Assembly: GCA_965214415.1 (NCBI GenBank)
Contig: CBDCBQ010000003.1
Span: forward strand, 310,001-374,000
Source of the DNA: RH-AL1 sp965214415
GTDB taxonomy: Bacteria; Pseudomonadota; Alphaproteobacteria; Rhizobiales; Beijerinckiaceae
DNA: 64,000 bases
Reading direction: 5' to 3'
Positions 39,591-48,668 of this stretch are shown here, in pieces. Every line of letters begins with the position of its first letter. Position 1 is the first letter of the stretch. The translations under genes and the position numbers were made by a program. Below the pieces are notes generated by a model. It searched no databases and was not told the DNA's origin. It was given only the letters and a program-made list of their open reading frames with translations.

Positions 39591-41681
39591 CTACGCCAAC
39601 CCACCCCGCCGCCCCTCGTAAAGCCACGCCAGCACCACGCTGCCCAGCAGAAGCAGCAGCCCCAGGAACCCGATCGCCAGCGGCGAGAAGCCGATGCCTT
39701 TCACCTCGCTGGCGCCGGTCTTCTTGATGGCGACGTAGTCGGAGCCGCCGTAGATCGGGCTGTCGCGCATCTCGAGCAGGCGCGGCATCGACACGGCCCC
39801 GGCCGTACCATCACTGATGCGCCGCACCGTACCGCCGGTCGCCTCGGCGATCGGGCGCAGCTTCTCGGTCGTCGAGACGACCTCCTGGAACTCGCGCGGG
39901 TTTTCGGGCCCCACGCTGGCGAGGATCGACAGGTCGCCGTCGGCGACCTTGTAGAGGCCGAGTTCCTTCACATCGATCGTGCCGCTCCACAGCCCCGGCT
40001 CGCCGGGCGCCAGCTTGACGCTGACCGTCTTGCCGGAGGGCAGGGTGATTATGGCGGGCGGCACCTCGGCGTGCAGGCTCTGACGGGTGATCGTGAAGGT
40101 CTTGCCGTCGACGTTGGCGCGCAGCGCTTCCTCTTCCAGCTCCGGCTCCTTCATCAGCCAGTGCGCGAGGCGGCGCAGCAGGTCGAGGTAGGGGCCGCCG
40201 CCGTCGTAGCCGCGTGCCCAAAGCCACATCTGGTCGGACAGCAACTCGGCGACGCGGCCTTTGCCTTCGCGCGACAGAACGAGCACCGGCTTTTGATCCG
40301 CGCCGTCCATGATCGACGTGCCGCGTGTCACGCGCGCCGAGATCTGCCGGAACCACGGGCTCCACGCTGGCGGGTTCTGGTCGGAGCCGACGAGACCGCG
40401 GGTGACGGGGTGCTTCTTGCCGTCGTCGCTGACGCTGGCGCGAAAGCCCTGCTCGATGATCGTGCCGTCAGGGCGCGCCGGCGCGATGCGGCCGATCGGC
40501 GAGAAGAAGATGCCCTCGCTCTTGGCGAAGTCCGGCCCCGCCGCCAGCATCAGGGCGCCACCCTCGCGCACGTAGCGCACGATGTTGTCGAGATAGACCG
40601 GCGGCAGCACGCTCTGGTTCGAGTAGCGATCGAAGATGATGAGATCGAAATCCTTGATCTTGCGCCCGAACAGGTCCGCCGTCGGAAAGGCGATCAGCGA
40701 CAGCTCGTTGATCGGCGTGCCGTCCTGCTTCTCCGGCGGGCGCAGGATCGTGAAATGCACGAGGTCGACGTTGGCGTCGGACTTGAGCAGGTTGCGCCAC
40801 ATGCGCTCGCCCTGGTGCGGCTCGCCCGAGACGAGCAGCACTTTCAGTTTGTCGCGTACGCCGTCGATCGTCACCACCGCCTTGTTGTTGATCGTGGTCA
40901 GCTCATTCGGCAGCGCGGCGACTTCCAGCTCGATCACGTTGTTGCCGCCGTGTTCGATCTTCACCGGCACGCGGATCGTCTCGCCGACATTCGCCTCGAC
41001 GCGGGCCACCTCGTTGCCGTCGCGGCGGACGTCGAGCGTGACCGGCTCGCCCTTGTTGTCGGTGTCGAGCACCTTGAGCGCGATCGTCTGCTCCTTGCCG
41101 ACAATGCCGAAGCGCGGCGCCTCGATCAGCTCGATGCGGCGATCGCGCTCGCCCTCGTGACCGGTGATCAGCGCGTGCAGCGGCGCCTTGAAGCCGAGCC
41201 CCGCGGCATTCGCGGGCACGTCGTGGACGATGCCGTCCGTCACCATGAACACGCCGGCGACCTGCTCGGCCGGCACGTCGGCGAGGCCCGCGTTGAGCGC
41301 GGTGAACAGCTGCGTGCCGTCGTTGGCGCCGGCATCCTGGCCCGCCTCGATCGTGCGGATCTCGACGTTGCCGAGCGCCTTCAGCTTGGTGTCGAGGTCG
41401 GCCACCGCGGCATCGGTCTGCTTCGTGCGCTCGCCGATCGTTTGCGAGCCGGAGCGATCGACCACGATCGCCACGACCTGCTTGAGCGGCGTGCGCTTCT
41501 CGCGCACCAGCGAGGGATCGAACATCGCCAGCAGGACGAGGGCGAGGCCCGCGGCACGCAGCCAGACCGCGCGTTGGCGCAAGACGAGGCCGAGCGCGAC
41601 GATCGCCACGCCCGCCAACGCGAGCGCCACGAGAGCCGGCAGCGGCAGCAGCGGCGAGAGGGCGAGGGAATAGTCGGTCAT
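39591..41681 (-). CDS. Membrane protein with VWA-like and glutamine-amidotransferase-like domains
   Basis: The 696-residue protein has two N-terminal helices (about residues 12-55) and one C-terminal helix near 670-690. Residues 65-180 form a von Willebrand A-like domain whose metal site DxSxS is present (VVDRSGSQT). A beta-rich part follows, then a class I amidotransferase-like domain (LLVSGEPHQGERMWRNLL, IIFDRYSNQSVLPPVYLDNI) and a C-terminal beta domain. This layout is the large subunit typically found in operons with a MoxR ATPase, a DUF58 protein and a DUF4159 protein, of unknown function. Those partners are not adjacent here. The start at 41681 is supported by length. Confidence 0.75.
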   Translation of the reverse strand: MTDYSLALSPLLPLPALVALALAGVAIVALGLVLRQRAVWLRAAGLALVLLAMFDPSLVREKRTPLKQVVAIVVDRSGSQTIGERTKQTDAAVADLDTKLKALGNVEIRTIEAGQDAGANDGTQLFTALNAGLADVPAEQVAGVFMVTDGIVHDVPANAAGLGFKAPLHALITGHEGERDRRIELIEAPRFGIVGKEQTIALKVLDTDNKGEPVTLDVRRDGNEVARVEANVGETIRVPVKIEHGGNNVIELEVAALPNELTTINNKAVVTIDGVRDKLKVLLVSGEPHQGERMWRNLLKSDANVDLVHFTILRPPEKQDGTPINELSLIAFPTADLFGRKIKDFDLIIFDRYSNQSVLPPVYLDNIVRYVREGGALMLAAGPDFAKSEGIFFSPIGRIAPARPDGTIIEQGFRASVSDDGKKHPVTRGLVGSDQNPPAWSPWFRQISARVTRGTSIMDGADQKPVLVLSREGKGRVAELLSDQMWLWARGYDGGGPYLDLLRRLAHWLMKEPELEEEALRANVDGKTFTITRQSLHAEVPPAIITLPSGKTVSVKLAPGEPGLWSGTIDVKELGLYKVADGDLSILASVGPENPREFQEVVSTTEKLRPIAEATGGTVRRISDGTAGAVSMPRLLEMRDSPIYGGSDYVAIKKTGASEVKGIGFSPLAIGFLGLLLLLGSVVLAWLYEGRRGGLA

Positions 41682-41753
41682 GCCGCGCGACCCTTAGCCG
41701 GTTTTGCGGCTTTCGTCAGGCGCGCTACTTCGTCCAGATGGAGGTCGTGCCGT

Positions 41754-41921
41754 TCACATCTCGGCGAGATATTGCTGCAGATAGGCCCGCATCGCCGCCG
41801 CCAGCGCAAGGTTCTGAGCCGCGCGCTCGGCGGGATCGGGCAGGGGCGGCGTCGCCTGCGGACCCCAGATCGCCTCGATCAGGGCCTCGGTCTCGCGTCT
41901 GTGCGGGTCGCTCGTGTCCAT
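41754..41921 (-). CDS. Hypothetical protein, 55 residues
   Basis: The product reads MDTSDPHRRETEALIEAIWG and ends AMRAYLQQYLAEM. It is soluble and probably helical. The ATG at 41921 has GGAG nine bases upstream; the in-frame ATG at 41936 has no good site. It is just upstream of the VWA-like gene on the same strand, with 72 bp between, so co-transcription is possible. Confidence 0.55.
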   Translation of the reverse strand: MDTSDPHRRETEALIEAIWGPQATPPLPDPAERAAQNLALAAAMRAYLQQYLAEM

Positions 41922-42070
41922 GCTGAATTGCTCCATGCAGGGATTGCACCATCGAGCATGCCACTCCCGGCGGCTACATCCAAGGGTGGCGGCCTATGTC
42001 CGGCACCCGAAAGCTGCGGAACCATCGCGTCGAGGTGCGGTTGGCGACCGCATTTTTAAGGACAACACAC

Positions 42071-42574
42071 ATGGCCGAGACCTCGAGCACGACCGACGAC
42101 AAGCAGAAGGTTTGGGAACTGATCAAGGACATCAAGATCGCCTTGATGGTCACGACGGGTGACGGCGGCGAGCTGCACGGGCGGCCGATGGCGGCGATGA
42201 ACAAGACCTTTGACGGCACGCTCTGGTTCGCATCGCGCGAAGGCACGCCGAAGCTCGGCGAGATCGCCGAGCATATGCAGGTGTTGCTCGCCTATTCCGA
42301 GCCGAAGAGCCAGGATTACGTCTCGATCTCCGGGCAGGCCTCGCTCGTGCGCGACGCGGCGATCGTGAAGGAGTTGTGGAGCGAGCCGATGCGCGTGTGG
42401 TTCCCGAAAGGCCCCGAGGACCCGGCCATTACTTTGATCAAGGTCGAGGTCGCCAGCGCCGAGTTCTGGGACGCGCCGTCGTCCAAGTGGGTCTACGCGG
42501 TTGGCTACGCCAAGGCCCGTCTGACCGGCGAGCCGCCGAAAAATGTCGGCGAGAACAAGGTTGTCCAATTTTGA
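42071..42574 (+). CDS. PPOX-family flavin-binding stress protein
   Basis: The 167-residue protein belongs to the pyridoxamine 5'-phosphate oxidase-like split-barrel group (general stress protein 26 type). The marks are IKIALMVTTGDGGELHGRPM and AMNKTFDGTLWFASREGTPK, with YVSISGQASLVRDAAIVKEL in the barrel's second half and VEVASAEFWDAPSSKWVYAV at the C-terminal strand. Members bind FMN or related flavins and are induced by stress. The ATG at 42071 fits family starts; the frame upstream is not needed. It is transcribed alone. Confidence 0.88.
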   Translation: MAETSSTTDDKQKVWELIKDIKIALMVTTGDGGELHGRPMAAMNKTFDGTLWFASREGTPKLGEIAEHMQVLLAYSEPKSQDYVSISGQASLVRDAAIVKELWSEPMRVWFPKGPEDPAITLIKVEVASAEFWDAPSSKWVYAVGYAKARLTGEPPKNVGENKVVQF

Positions 42575-42953
42575 TGTGGATGGCGGCTGGCACGCCCGGC
42601 TGCCTGAACCTTTCCTGAACGCCGGCAACGACTCTTGTTGATGAAAGGTCTTAGGCTGGGCGCGACCAATATTTCCGGTTCGAGGCCGGCTTGGACCTTA
42701 GGCTAAACATTGTTTGACGGCGCCTTTGACATGGTTCATCTTGGCGATCACCGATTCATGTACTCGGGTGCCACATTTCAGCCGCCAATTGCGCCAACGG
42801 TCGGATGTGGCATAAGGGTTCATGAGGTTGGGCGTCCCGTCGTCGTGGGACCTGTACGATGGCAGGGTCTATGCAGGCTGGCCGCGCGTGATCGCCGGAT
42901 GCCCCCAAGTGACGGCCGCCCCCCGACGGCCGTAAACGAAGCGTGAGAGCCCG
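42575..42953. other. 379-bp intergenic region upstream of chvI
   Basis: No recognisable gene, RNA or strong promoter was seen. The sequence is less GC-rich than the flanking genes near 42650-42780, as expected for a promoter region of the chvI-chvG block. GCGTGAGAGCCC directly precedes chvI. Confidence 0.6.
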
Positions 42954-43649
42954 ATGCCGAACATCGCCCTGGTCGATGACGACCGCAACATCCTGACCTC
43001 CGTGTCGATTGCCCTCGAGGGCGAGGGCTATCGCGTTCAGACTTACACCGACGGGTCGATGGCGCTCGATGGGCTGAAGACCCACCCGCCCGATCTCGCG
43101 ATCTTCGATATCAAGATGCCGCGCATGGACGGCATGGAGTTGCTCCGCCGCCTTCGCCAGAAGTCCGACGTGCCGGTGATCTTCCTCACCTCGAAGGACG
43201 AGGAGATCGACGAGCTGTTCGGCCTCAAGATGGGTGCCGACGACTACATCAGGAAACCGTTCTCGCAGCGCCTGCTGGTGGAGCGTGTGAAGGCGATCCT
43301 GCGCCGTGCCAATCCGAAAGAGGCGGCGGCGCAAAAGGAGTCCGAAGCCAAGATCCTCGAGCGCGGCCTCCTCAAGATGGATCCCGAGCGCCACACCTGC
43401 ACCTGGAAGAACGATCCGGTGACTCTGACCGTTACCGAGTTCCTGATCCTGCAGGCGCTCGCCACCCGGCCGGGCGTCGTCAAGAGCCGTAACGCGCTGA
43501 TGGACGCGGCCTATGACGATCAGGTGTATGTCGACGATCGGACGATCGACAGCCACATCAAGCGCCTGCGCAAGAAGTTCAAGGCCGTCGACGACGACTT
43601 CGAAATGATCGAGACGCTCTATGGCGTCGGCTACAGGTTCAAGGAGTAG
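42954..43649 (+). CDS. chvI: Response regulator ChvI
   Basis: The 231-residue OmpR-type regulator has a receiver (NIALVDDDRNILTSVSIAL, phosphorylated Asp in LAIFDIKMPRMDG, Lys in ADDYIRKPF) and a C-terminal winged helix ending TIDSHIKRLRKKFK and TLYGVGYRFKE. The sequence and its neighbours identify ChvI, partner of ChvG, which responds to acid and envelope stress and is often essential or symbiosis-related in rhizobia. It heads the chvI-chvG-hprK-EIIA-HPr block. Confidence 0.95.
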   Translation: MPNIALVDDDRNILTSVSIALEGEGYRVQTYTDGSMALDGLKTHPPDLAIFDIKMPRMDGMELLRRLRQKSDVPVIFLTSKDEEIDELFGLKMGADDYIRKPFSQRLLVERVKAILRRANPKEAAAQKESEAKILERGLLKMDPERHTCTWKNDPVTLTVTEFLILQALATRPGVVKSRNALMDAAYDDQVYVDDRTIDSHIKRLRKKFKAVDDDFEMIETLYGVGYRFKE

Positions 43650-43700
43650 CGCGCCGCCCGTGGCTCGACGCCCGATGTGGGTGGAGCGGGCAGGATCGTC

Positions 43701-45575
43701 GTGACCATCGAGACGCAGCAGCAGACTCGGCCCGACATGTGGCCCGGTGCACATCGTCGCGCGCGGCGGGTTCGGCGTGGCCTTGGCCGGCGCGGGCGGG
43801 CGCTCACGCGCGCGTTGTCGGCGCGCTTCGCCTCCTCGCTCACCCGCCGCATCGTCTTTCTCAACCTTGGCGGTCTCGTCGCGCTCGCCGTCGCCTTTCT
43901 CTACGTCAATCAGTTCCGCGAGGGCCTGATCGATGCGCGGGTGCAGAGCTTGCAGACGCAGGGCGAGATCATCGCCGCCGCGATCTCGGCCTCGGCCAGC
44001 GTCGACACCGACACGATCACGGTCGACCCGGAAAAGCTGCTGCAGCTCGCGCCTGGGCAGACCACCAAGCCTTCCGAGGACCCGCCGTCACTTGAGTTCT
44101 CGATCAATCCCGAGCGGATCGGCCCGGTGCTGCGCCGCCTCGTCATGCCGACACGCACCCGCGCGCGCATCTTCGACCGCGACGGCTATCTCCTGCTCGA
44201 CTCGCGCTCGTTGGCACGGCGCGGCACGATCCTGCGCTCCGAGCTGCCGCCGCCCACCGCCGCACAGCCCGACGAAACCCTGACCATCATCGAGAGGACG
44301 TGGAACGCCGTGAAAGGCCGATTCGGCCGTGGCCAGCCGCGTCAGACGGAGGATTTCACGGGCCGCACCAGCCGCAACTTTCCGGAGGTTGCCGCGGCGC
44401 TCGGCGGTGACGTCCAGAGCGTCGTGCGCGTCAACGCCAAGGGCGACACGATCATTTCCGTCGCCGTGCCGATCCAGCGGCTGCAGGCCGTCAAGGGCGT
44501 GTTGCTGCTGTCGACGCTCGGGGGCGACATCGACTCGATCATCGCCGCCGAGCGATGGGCGATCGTGCGCATCTTCCTGGTCTCCGCCGCGATCATGTTC
44601 CTCCTGTCGCTGCTGCTCGCCGGCACGATCGCCGAGCCGATGCGCCGCCTCGCCGAGGCCTCCGACCGCGTCCGTCGCGGCACGAAGTCGCGCCAGGAGA
44701 TCCCGGACTATACCAGCCGCGCCGACGAGATCGGCCACCTGTCCGGCTCGCTGCGCGACATGACCAAGGCGCTGTACAATCGCATCGAGGCGATCGAGCG
44801 GTTCGCCGCCGACGTGGCGCACGAACTGAAGAACCCGCTGACCTCGCTGCGCAGCGCCGTCGAGACGCTGCCGATCGCCAAGACCGAGACCTCGCGCGAG
44901 CGGCTGCTGGCGATCATCCAGCATGACGTGAAGCGCCTCGATCGGTTGATCAGCGACATCTCCGATGCCTCGCGCCTCGATGCCGAGCTGGCGCGGGCGG
45001 ACAATCGCGACGTCGATCTCATGCAGGTGCTCGAGGCCGTGGTCGCGGTTGCGAACGGCATCGGCAAGAACGAGGTGCGCGTGCGCCTCGACACCAAGCC
45101 GATGCTCGACGAAGACGGCGACCCGACGCCCTACAACGTGCTCGGCTACGATTCGCGTCTCGGCCAGGTCTTCAACAACCTCATCGACAACGCGCGCTCG
45201 TTCTCGGCGCATGGCGGCAGCGTCCGTGTCGTGATGCGGCCCCTAAAGGGCGTCGCGCCCTCGCCGCCGAAGCGCGGCTACGAGATCGTCATCGACGACG
45301 ACGGCCCCGGCATCCCGGCCGACGCGTTCGAGCGTATCTTCGAGCGCTTCTACACCGATCGGCCCGACCAGGGCTTCGGCCAGAACTCCGGCCTCGGCCT
45401 GTCCATATCGCGCCAGATCATCGAGGTGCACGGCGGTCGCATCGTGGCGGAGAACCGGGTCGACCCGGCCTTCACGCCGGCGCCGGATGACGAGGATGGC
45501 GAGTATGATCGGGAGAAGGGCATCCTCGGCGCGCGCTTCACCGTCTGGTTGCCCGCCGCCTGCGATGCCCGCTGA
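43701..45575 (+). CDS. chvG: Sensor histidine kinase ChvG
   Basis: The membrane kinase of about 624 residues pairs with ChvI. It has a first helix (IVFLNLGGLVALAVAFLYV), a periplasmic region of some 230 residues and a second helix (IFLVSAAIMFLLSLLLAGTI). A HAMP domain follows (EPMRRLAEASDRVRRG), then HisKA FAADVAHELKNPLTSLRSAV and HATPase_c with NNLIDNARSFS, DDDGPGIP and GLGLSISRQII. The GTG at 43701 with AGGA five bases upstream is preferred; a GTG at 43677 and an ATG at 43737 are alternatives. Its 3' end overlaps the hprK start by 11 bases, so the two are tightly coupled. Confidence 0.94.
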   Translation: MTIETQQQTRPDMWPGAHRRARRVRRGLGRRGRALTRALSARFASSLTRRIVFLNLGGLVALAVAFLYVNQFREGLIDARVQSLQTQGEIIAAAISASASVDTDTITVDPEKLLQLAPGQTTKPSEDPPSLEFSINPERIGPVLRRLVMPTRTRARIFDRDGYLLLDSRSLARRGTILRSELPPPTAAQPDETLTIIERTWNAVKGRFGRGQPRQTEDFTGRTSRNFPEVAAALGGDVQSVVRVNAKGDTIISVAVPIQRLQAVKGVLLLSTLGGDIDSIIAAERWAIVRIFLVSAAIMFLLSLLLAGTIAEPMRRLAEASDRVRRGTKSRQEIPDYTSRADEIGHLSGSLRDMTKALYNRIEAIERFAADVAHELKNPLTSLRSAVETLPIAKTETSRERLLAIIQHDVKRLDRLISDISDASRLDAELARADNRDVDLMQVLEAVVAVANGIGKNEVRVRLDTKPMLDEDGDPTPYNVLGYDSRLGQVFNNLIDNARSFSAHGGSVRVVMRPLKGVAPSPPKRGYEIVIDDDGPGIPADAFERIFERFYTDRPDQGFGQNSGLGLSISRQIIEVHGGRIVAENRVDPAFTPAPDDEDGEYDREKGILGARFTVWLPAACDAR

Positions 45576-46053
45576 CGCACGCGGGCTTGCGATTCATGCG
45601 AGCGCGGTGGCGATCGATGGCGAGGCATTGCTCGCGTGCGGCGCGTCGCGATCCGGCAAGAGCCGACTTACGCTCGCCCTGGTCGCAAGGTCGACGCCGC
45701 GATTTCGCATCGGGATCGTCGGCGATGATCGTATTTTGCTCCGCGTCGACGGACCGGACCTTGTCGCCGCGCCGCACCCACGCATCGCGGGCTTCGTCGA
45801 GCGACGCGGGCTCGGCATCGTCGCGATGCCCTGGACCGCCTCGGCAAGGGTCGGCGGCGTCGTCCTGCTGGGCGGCGAGGCGTCGAGCCCCGCGGTCCTC
45901 GCCCACCTACCGTGTCTCCTCCTGGCGACCGGAACCGAGGCCGATGCCCGGGCGGATGATGTCCTTCGCTGGTGGCGGACCAGGAGCGCGACAAAGGCAC
46001 CACACCTCGCGCCCAAAGCACGCACGACAAGTTGGCCGTGCGCAAAAGATTAG
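45565..46053 (+). CDS. hprK: HPr kinase/phosphorylase, short alphaproteobacterial form
   Basis: The 162-residue protein keeps only the kinase domain of HprK. The P-loop reads GASRSGKSRLTLALV (GxxxxGKS), followed by VGDDRILLRVDGPDLVAAP and the IAGFVERRGLGIV segment that contacts HPr. Such short HprK proteins phosphorylate HPr on serine and link the PTS to ChvG/ChvI in rhizobia. An Arg replaces the more usual Gly at P-loop position 4, but the general motif is kept. It begins inside the last codons of chvG. Confidence 0.88.
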   Translation: MPADARGLAIHASAVAIDGEALLACGASRSGKSRLTLALVARSTPRFRIGIVGDDRILLRVDGPDLVAAPHPRIAGFVERRGLGIVAMPWTASARVGGVVLLGGEASSPAVLAHLPCLLLATGTEADARADDVLRWWRTRSATKAPHLAPKARTTSWPCAKD

Positions 46054-46187
46054 AATTGGTAAGAGAAACGCGCTCATATATATCGGCCAACTCGAACAGC
46101 CCGCCGCTTCGACGGTGTGTCTAGCGTACTGCCTTTGGAGAGGCGTCGGACCATGACCGACGAGACATCGGCGAAAGTGCAGTCCTG

Positions 46188-46589
46188 ATGATCGGGATGG
46201 TCCTCGTCACGCACGGCGAGCTCGCCACGCAGTTTCGCGCAGCCCTGGAGCATGTGGTCGGGCCGCAGAAGCAGGTCGCCACCATCTCGATCGGACCCGA
46301 GGACGACATCGAGCGCCGCCGCGGCGACATCATCAACGCCGTGAGCGAGGTCGACAGCGGCGCCGGCGTCGTGCTGCTGACCGACATGTTTGGCGGCACA
46401 CCCTCGAATCTCGCGATCTCGGTGATGAACGGCGCCCATGTCGAGGTCGTCGCCGGCATCAATCTGCCGATGCTCATCAAGCTCGCCTCGGTGCGCGATG
46501 CCGCGAGCCTCGAGCAGGCGGTGATCCAGGCGCAGGACGCAGGGCGCAAATATATCTACGTGGCGAGCCGCGTCCTGAGCGGCAAATGA
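46188..46589 (+). CDS. PTS EIIA component, mannose (ManX/EIIA-Man) family
   Basis: The 133-residue protein shows the EIIA-Man fold: MIGMVLVTHGELATQFRAAL with the phospho-His 9 in VTHGE, and VLLTDMFGGTPSNLAI, the family signature. It accepts phosphate from HPr in a regulatory PTS with no sugar permease. The stop overlaps the HPr start by four bases (ATGA). It lies 134 bp after hprK in the same direction. Confidence 0.93.
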   Translation: MIGMVLVTHGELATQFRAALEHVVGPQKQVATISIGPEDDIERRRGDIINAVSEVDSGAGVVLLTDMFGGTPSNLAISVMNGAHVEVVAGINLPMLIKLASVRDAASLEQAVIQAQDAGRKYIYVASRVLSGK

Positions 46590-46885
46590 ACGAGACCGCT
46601 CCCGCGTCCGGCCAGATGCTGCGCCGCGAGATCGCGATCATCAATCGCAAAGGCTTGCACGCGCGAGCGACCGCCAAGTTCGTGCAGTGCGTCGAGAGCT
46701 ACGATGCCGAGGTGACGGTGACCCGCAACGACGAGACCGTTGGGGGTACCTCGATCATGGGCATTCTGACGCTCGGCGCCGGGATCGGCTCGACGATCTT
46801 GGTGACCGCAGAGGGCCCGCAGGCGGGCGAGGCGCTGGACGCGATCACCGCGCTCGTCGAGAGCCGCTTCGGCGAGGACGAGTAA
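46586..46885 (+). CDS. ptsH: Phosphocarrier protein HPr
   Basis: The 99-residue phosphocarrier has the active histidine in NRKGLHARATAKFVQ and the regulatory serine in GGTSIMGILTLGAG, the substrate site of HprK. EI is not encoded here. It closes the chvI-chvG-hprK-EIIA-HPr block and is coupled to EIIA by an ATGA overlap. Confidence 0.95.
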   Translation: MNETAPASGQMLRREIAIINRKGLHARATAKFVQCVESYDAEVTVTRNDETVGGTSIMGILTLGAGIGSTILVTAEGPQAGEALDAITALVESRFGEDE

Positions 46886-46887
46886 AC

Positions 46888-47046
46888 CTACTTGGGCTTC
46901 TTCTGCTTGTCGTCCGGCCCGCCGTCGCCAGGCTGGGTCGCCGCGACCGGGTCGCTGGCGGGAAACGTCTCCTCCAGCCCCTTGTCGAGATCGGTCTCCT
47001 TGTCCTCGGCCTTGTCGGCGTTCTTGTCCTTGATGTTCTCGGTCAT
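46888..47046 (-). CDS. Small hydrophilic protein, 52 residues
   Basis: MTENIKDKNADKAEDKETDL precedes the motif LEETFPASDPVAATQPG, found in many short proteobacterial proteins of unknown function. It is highly charged and probably disordered. GGAG lies nine bases before the ATG. It overlaps nothing and runs convergent with the HPr gene. Confidence 0.65.
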   Translation of the reverse strand: MTENIKDKNADKAEDKETDLDKGLEETFPASDPVAATQPGDGGPDDKQKKPK

Positions 47047-47108
47047 GCGGTTGGTCTCCGTCGCTCGCCTCAACAGTGAGCCCGGCGCGATGTTCCCGGC
47101 CGCGCCGC

Positions 47109-47879
47109 CTAGATCCCGCTGAACCAATTGTACCCGCGGTCCGCCCAATAGTCGGCGGGGCGGATGTCGGTGACCTCGATCGCGGTGATCCACTTCGGGT
47201 TCTTGAAGCCGAGCTTGGTCGAGGTGCGCAGGCGGAGCGGCAGACCGAAGGGATCGGTGATCGGCGCGCCAGCATAATGCGTGGCGAGGATCGTCTGCGG
47301 GTGCAGCGCCGTCGGCATGTCGATCGAGGCGGTGTACTTGTCATGGCAGCGAAAACCGACGTAGCGCTTCGTCAGATCGGCGCCGACCTCTTGCAGGAAT
47401 GTCCGAAACAGGACGCCGGACCAGTCGCCGACATAGCTCCAGCCCTCGACACAGACATGCCGGACGATGGTCCTTGTCATCGGCAACCGCGCGAGGCGCG
47501 CGGCGGTCCACGGCGTCTTGTCGGCGATGGCGCCGCTAAGCTCGAGCGTCCAGTCGGCGGGATCGATGGCGTCAATGTCGGTGGCATCGTAGAAGGCGTT
47601 GAAGCGCGGCGGGTGGATCACGTCCGCCTCGGCGTAGGTCGGCGCCAGCTTGTGCTGGTCGAACAGCAGCGACTGGACGCGGTCGTTCCAGCCCGACACC
47701 TCGACGAGCGCGTCGTGCACCGCGCTTTGGTCGGTGATGTCGCAAGCCGTCAGCATGGTGAGCGCGCCGAGGCTCAGCCCGCCGCGCAGGATCTTGCGCC
47801 GGTTGATCGCGTCGACGAGCGGCCGGTGCTCGCGCAGAACCTCGGCCGTCGCGGGGCCTCGAGGCACCAGGCGGCTCAC
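47109..47879 (-). CDS. Molybdopterin-dependent oxidoreductase (sulfite-oxidase fold, MsrP/YedY-like)
   Basis: The 256-residue protein has the oxidoreductase molybdopterin-binding fold. The molybdenum-coordinating cysteine is in IVRHVCVEGWSYVGDWSGV. HDKYTASIDMPTALHPQTIL, YAGAPITDPFGLPLRLRT and LGFKNPKWITAIEV are conserved family segments. The N-terminus has RRKILRGG plus a hydrophobic stretch ending LTACD, a Tat-like signal with a lipobox. Export and membrane anchoring are likely. The GTG at 47879 overlaps the stop of the cytochrome b gene, a MsrP-MsrQ/SorT-like pair that would pass electrons between quinone pool and substrate. Confidence 0.87.
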   Translation of the reverse strand: MSRLVPRGPATAEVLREHRPLVDAINRRKILRGGLSLGALTMLTACDITDQSAVHDALVEVSGWNDRVQSLLFDQHKLAPTYAEADVIHPPRFNAFYDATDIDAIDPADWTLELSGAIADKTPWTAARLARLPMTRTIVRHVCVEGWSYVGDWSGVLFRTFLQEVGADLTKRYVGFRCHDKYTASIDMPTALHPQTILATHYAGAPITDPFGLPLRLRTSTKLGFKNPKWITAIEVTDIRPADYWADRGYNWFSGI

Positions 47880-48553
47880 GCCTCGGCCTCGCGGGGCGCG
47901 CCGACGGGCGGCCCGCCGGTGACCATGTTGACGAGCGTGCGGGGCACGAGCAGGGCGAGAGCGACGTGGATGGCAAGGAACAGGCAGATCCCCGCCATGC
48001 CCCAGAAATGGACCACGCGCGCGGTGTCGTACCCTCCAAATAGCGCCGTTAGCCAGGCGAGCTGAACCGGCTTCCAGATCGCCAATCCGGCCAGCACCTG
48101 CACGACGACGAGACCGATGATCCCGACGTAGAGCGTCTTCTGCACGGCGTTGTACATCGTGAGATCGTCGTGGGCGACGTGGAAGCGCAGCGCGTCGCGC
48201 GCGGTGGCGAGGATCTCGCGTGGCCGGATCGGCACGAGCATGCGCCGGAACCGGCCCGTCGTCAGGCCGTAGGCCAGGTACGCGAGGCCGTTGAGCATCA
48301 GCACCCACATCGCCGCGAAGTGCCAGAGCAGCGCGCCCCCGAAGCCCGGATCGCCATGCTTGGCGAAGGAGATCGCGGGATCGCCGCCGAGGGCGAGCGG
48401 GCCGGGGAAAGCGATGACGCCGTAGATCGGCTGATTGTCGTAGATCTTCCAGCCGCTGCCGATCATCACGATCATCGCGACCGCGTTGGTCCAATGCATG
48501 AGGCGCACCGCCGCCGGGTGCAGGCGCATGCGGGTGGGATGCGCGTCGATCAT
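47876..48553 (-). CDS. Cytochrome b561-like membrane subunit
   Basis: The 225-residue protein has four membrane helices with b-heme histidines, e.g. RLMHWTNAVAMIVMIGSG, LLWHFAAMWVLMLNGLAYL and VVHFWGMAGICLFLAIHVAL. It is the membrane electron partner of the downstream molybdopterin enzyme and is coupled by a four-base overlap. GAAGGG precedes the ATG at 48553. The cytochrome b561/Ni-hydrogenase-type family is clear; its quinone partner is inferred. Confidence 0.87.
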   Translation of the reverse strand: MIDAHPTRMRLHPAAVRLMHWTNAVAMIVMIGSGWKIYDNQPIYGVIAFPGPLALGGDPAISFAKHGDPGFGGALLWHFAAMWVLMLNGLAYLAYGLTTGRFRRMLVPIRPREILATARDALRFHVAHDDLTMYNAVQKTLYVGIIGLVVVQVLAGLAIWKPVQLAWLTALFGGYDTARVVHFWGMAGICLFLAIHVALALLVPRTLVNMVTGGPPVGAPREAEA

Positions 48554-48668
48554 GGTGCGGTACCCTTCGCTCGCTCTCGTCCAGCCCTTCGTTGCCCGCA
48601 CGATCTTGGTTACGGGTAACTTTGTCTTCTCGGCACGCGTAAGCCGCGGCAGGTGCAGGAGCTGCAAC

